DNA of 5,748 nucleotides from Rhodoblastus sp. (lineage in GTDB: Bacteria > Pseudomonadota > Alphaproteobacteria > Rhizobiales > Beijerinckiaceae): positions 2,988,149-2,993,896 of the forward strand of contig CP059255.1 of assembly GCA_013693735.1 (NCBI GenBank). Direction: 5' to 3'. Shown here in pieces: positions 5,128 through 5,748 of this stretch. Numbering within the stretch: the stretch's first letter is position 1; every line of letters starts with the position of its first letter. The translations under genes and the position numbers were made by a program. The notes beneath the pieces are model-generated. The model saw only the letters and a list, made by a program, of their open reading frames with translations, had not been told where the DNA came from and did no database searches.

Positions 5128-5748
5128 AGACGCCGAGCTTGCTCTTGAGCAGGTCGTTGACGGCTTGCGGATTGGCCTTGCCGCCGGTCTGCTTCATCAC
5201 CTGTCCGACGAACCAGCCGATCATCGTGGGCTTGGCCTTGGCCTGTTCGACCTTGTCGGGGTTGGCCGCGATCACCGCGTCGATCGCCTTCTCGATGGCG
5301 CCGGTGTCGGTCACCTGCTTGAGGCCGCGCGCCTCGACCAGCGCGCGGATCGGCGGTCTTCTCTCGCCGATGAGAAGGGCGAGCACGTCCTTGGCGATCT
5401 TGCCGGAGATGACGCCCTCGCCGATCAGATCGACAAGCCCGGCGATCTGCGCGGGCTGCAAATGCGTCTCGTGCAGCGCCTTGCCTTGCGTATTCGCGAA
5501 GGCGGCGACATCGCCCATCACCCAGTTGGCGACGGCCTTTGCGTCGCGCCTGACGCCGCCATGCTTCACCGCCGCCTCATACCAATCGGCGGTCTCGCGG
5601 TCGGCGACGAGGACGCCGGCGTCATAGGCGGGAAGGCCATATTCGGCGATGAAACGCGCCTTCTTGGCGTCGGGCAGCTCGGGCAGCGCGCGGGCGAGAT
5701 CGTCGACCCAGGCCTGCTCGAATTCGAGCGGCAGCAGATCGGGGTCGG
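5126..5748 (-). CDS. gatB: Aspartyl/glutamyl-tRNA(Asn/Gln) amidotransferase subunit B, C-terminal part
   Basis: The minus frame is open from the window edge to the TGA at 5128-5126, giving 206 complete codons of a protein normally about 490-500 residues. With GatA and GatC it converts Glu-tRNA(Gln), and often Asp-tRNA(Asn), to the amidated forms in the cytoplasm; GatB carries the kinase activity and tRNA contacts. The visible start [10 protein letters not shown] is the end of the catalytic cradle. The helical linker follows ([25 protein letters not shown]), then the YqeY-like tail that binds tRNA, with [43 protein letters not shown] and [20 protein letters not shown]. The family's GDPRALVE-type motif reads [10 protein letters not shown] here (RRPPI codons 5362-5348), whereas the neighbouring frame contains ADPRA. 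Two terminal hairpins end the transcript. An ATG at 5569 is internal, not the start. Confidence 0.96.
   Translation of the reverse strand, partial: DPDLLPLEFEQAWVDDLARALPELPDAKKARFIAEYGLPAYDAGVLVADRETADWYEAAVKHGGVRRDAKAVANWVMGDVAAFANTQGKALHETHLQPAQIAGLVDLIGEGVISGKIAKDVLALLIGERRPPIRALVEARGLKQVTDTGAIEKAIDAVIAANPDKVEQAKAKPTMIGWFVGQVMKQTGGKANPQAVNDLLKSKLGV

Overview
The window is GC-rich throughout. Its recognisable proteins (a NitT/TauT-type ABC transporter with an AAA-associated ATPase tail, GatB, a lysine-rich H1-like protein) and a tRNA-Ser(GCU) with encoded CCA fit an alphaproteobacterium, most likely Hyphomicrobiales. That placement is inferred from family resemblance and base composition, not from a search.

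Layout. Positions 1-2179 (+) hold the end of a two-gene ABC importer operon: the C-terminal part of a large, probably two-domain inner-membrane permease, then its ATPase 22 bp downstream. A gene-free stretch with a long hairpin (2296-2331) separates this operon from a convergent tRNA-Ser(GCU) on the minus strand (2386-2476). The tRNA has a likely promoter and a leader hairpin on its 5' side. Positions about 2750-3941 are a gene graveyard. They hold an IS5-family transposase broken across all three minus frames, the N-terminal part of a SnoaL/NTF2-like protein joined to it, and, divergent from both, an HxlR-type winged-helix regulator with two frameshifts. None of these three can make a normal product as read.

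Positions 4130-4624 (minus) form a compact single-gene unit: a sigma70-like promoter, a good ribosome binding site, a 115-residue lysine/alanine-rich histone H1-like DNA-binding protein, and a strong hairpin about 50 bp past the stop. A further 420 bp without a convincing gene follows. The right edge (5126-5748, minus) is the C-terminal part of gatB, the tRNA-dependent amidotransferase subunit B, ended by a hairpin overlapping its stop and then a classic terminator with a T-run.

I found no complete new system. The most notable observation is a pattern of paired, mutually cancelling frameshifts: one pair in the H1-like gene and probably one in gatB. These sit near the heavily frameshifted relics. 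They are either real compensated indels or a sign of indel errors in the sequence.
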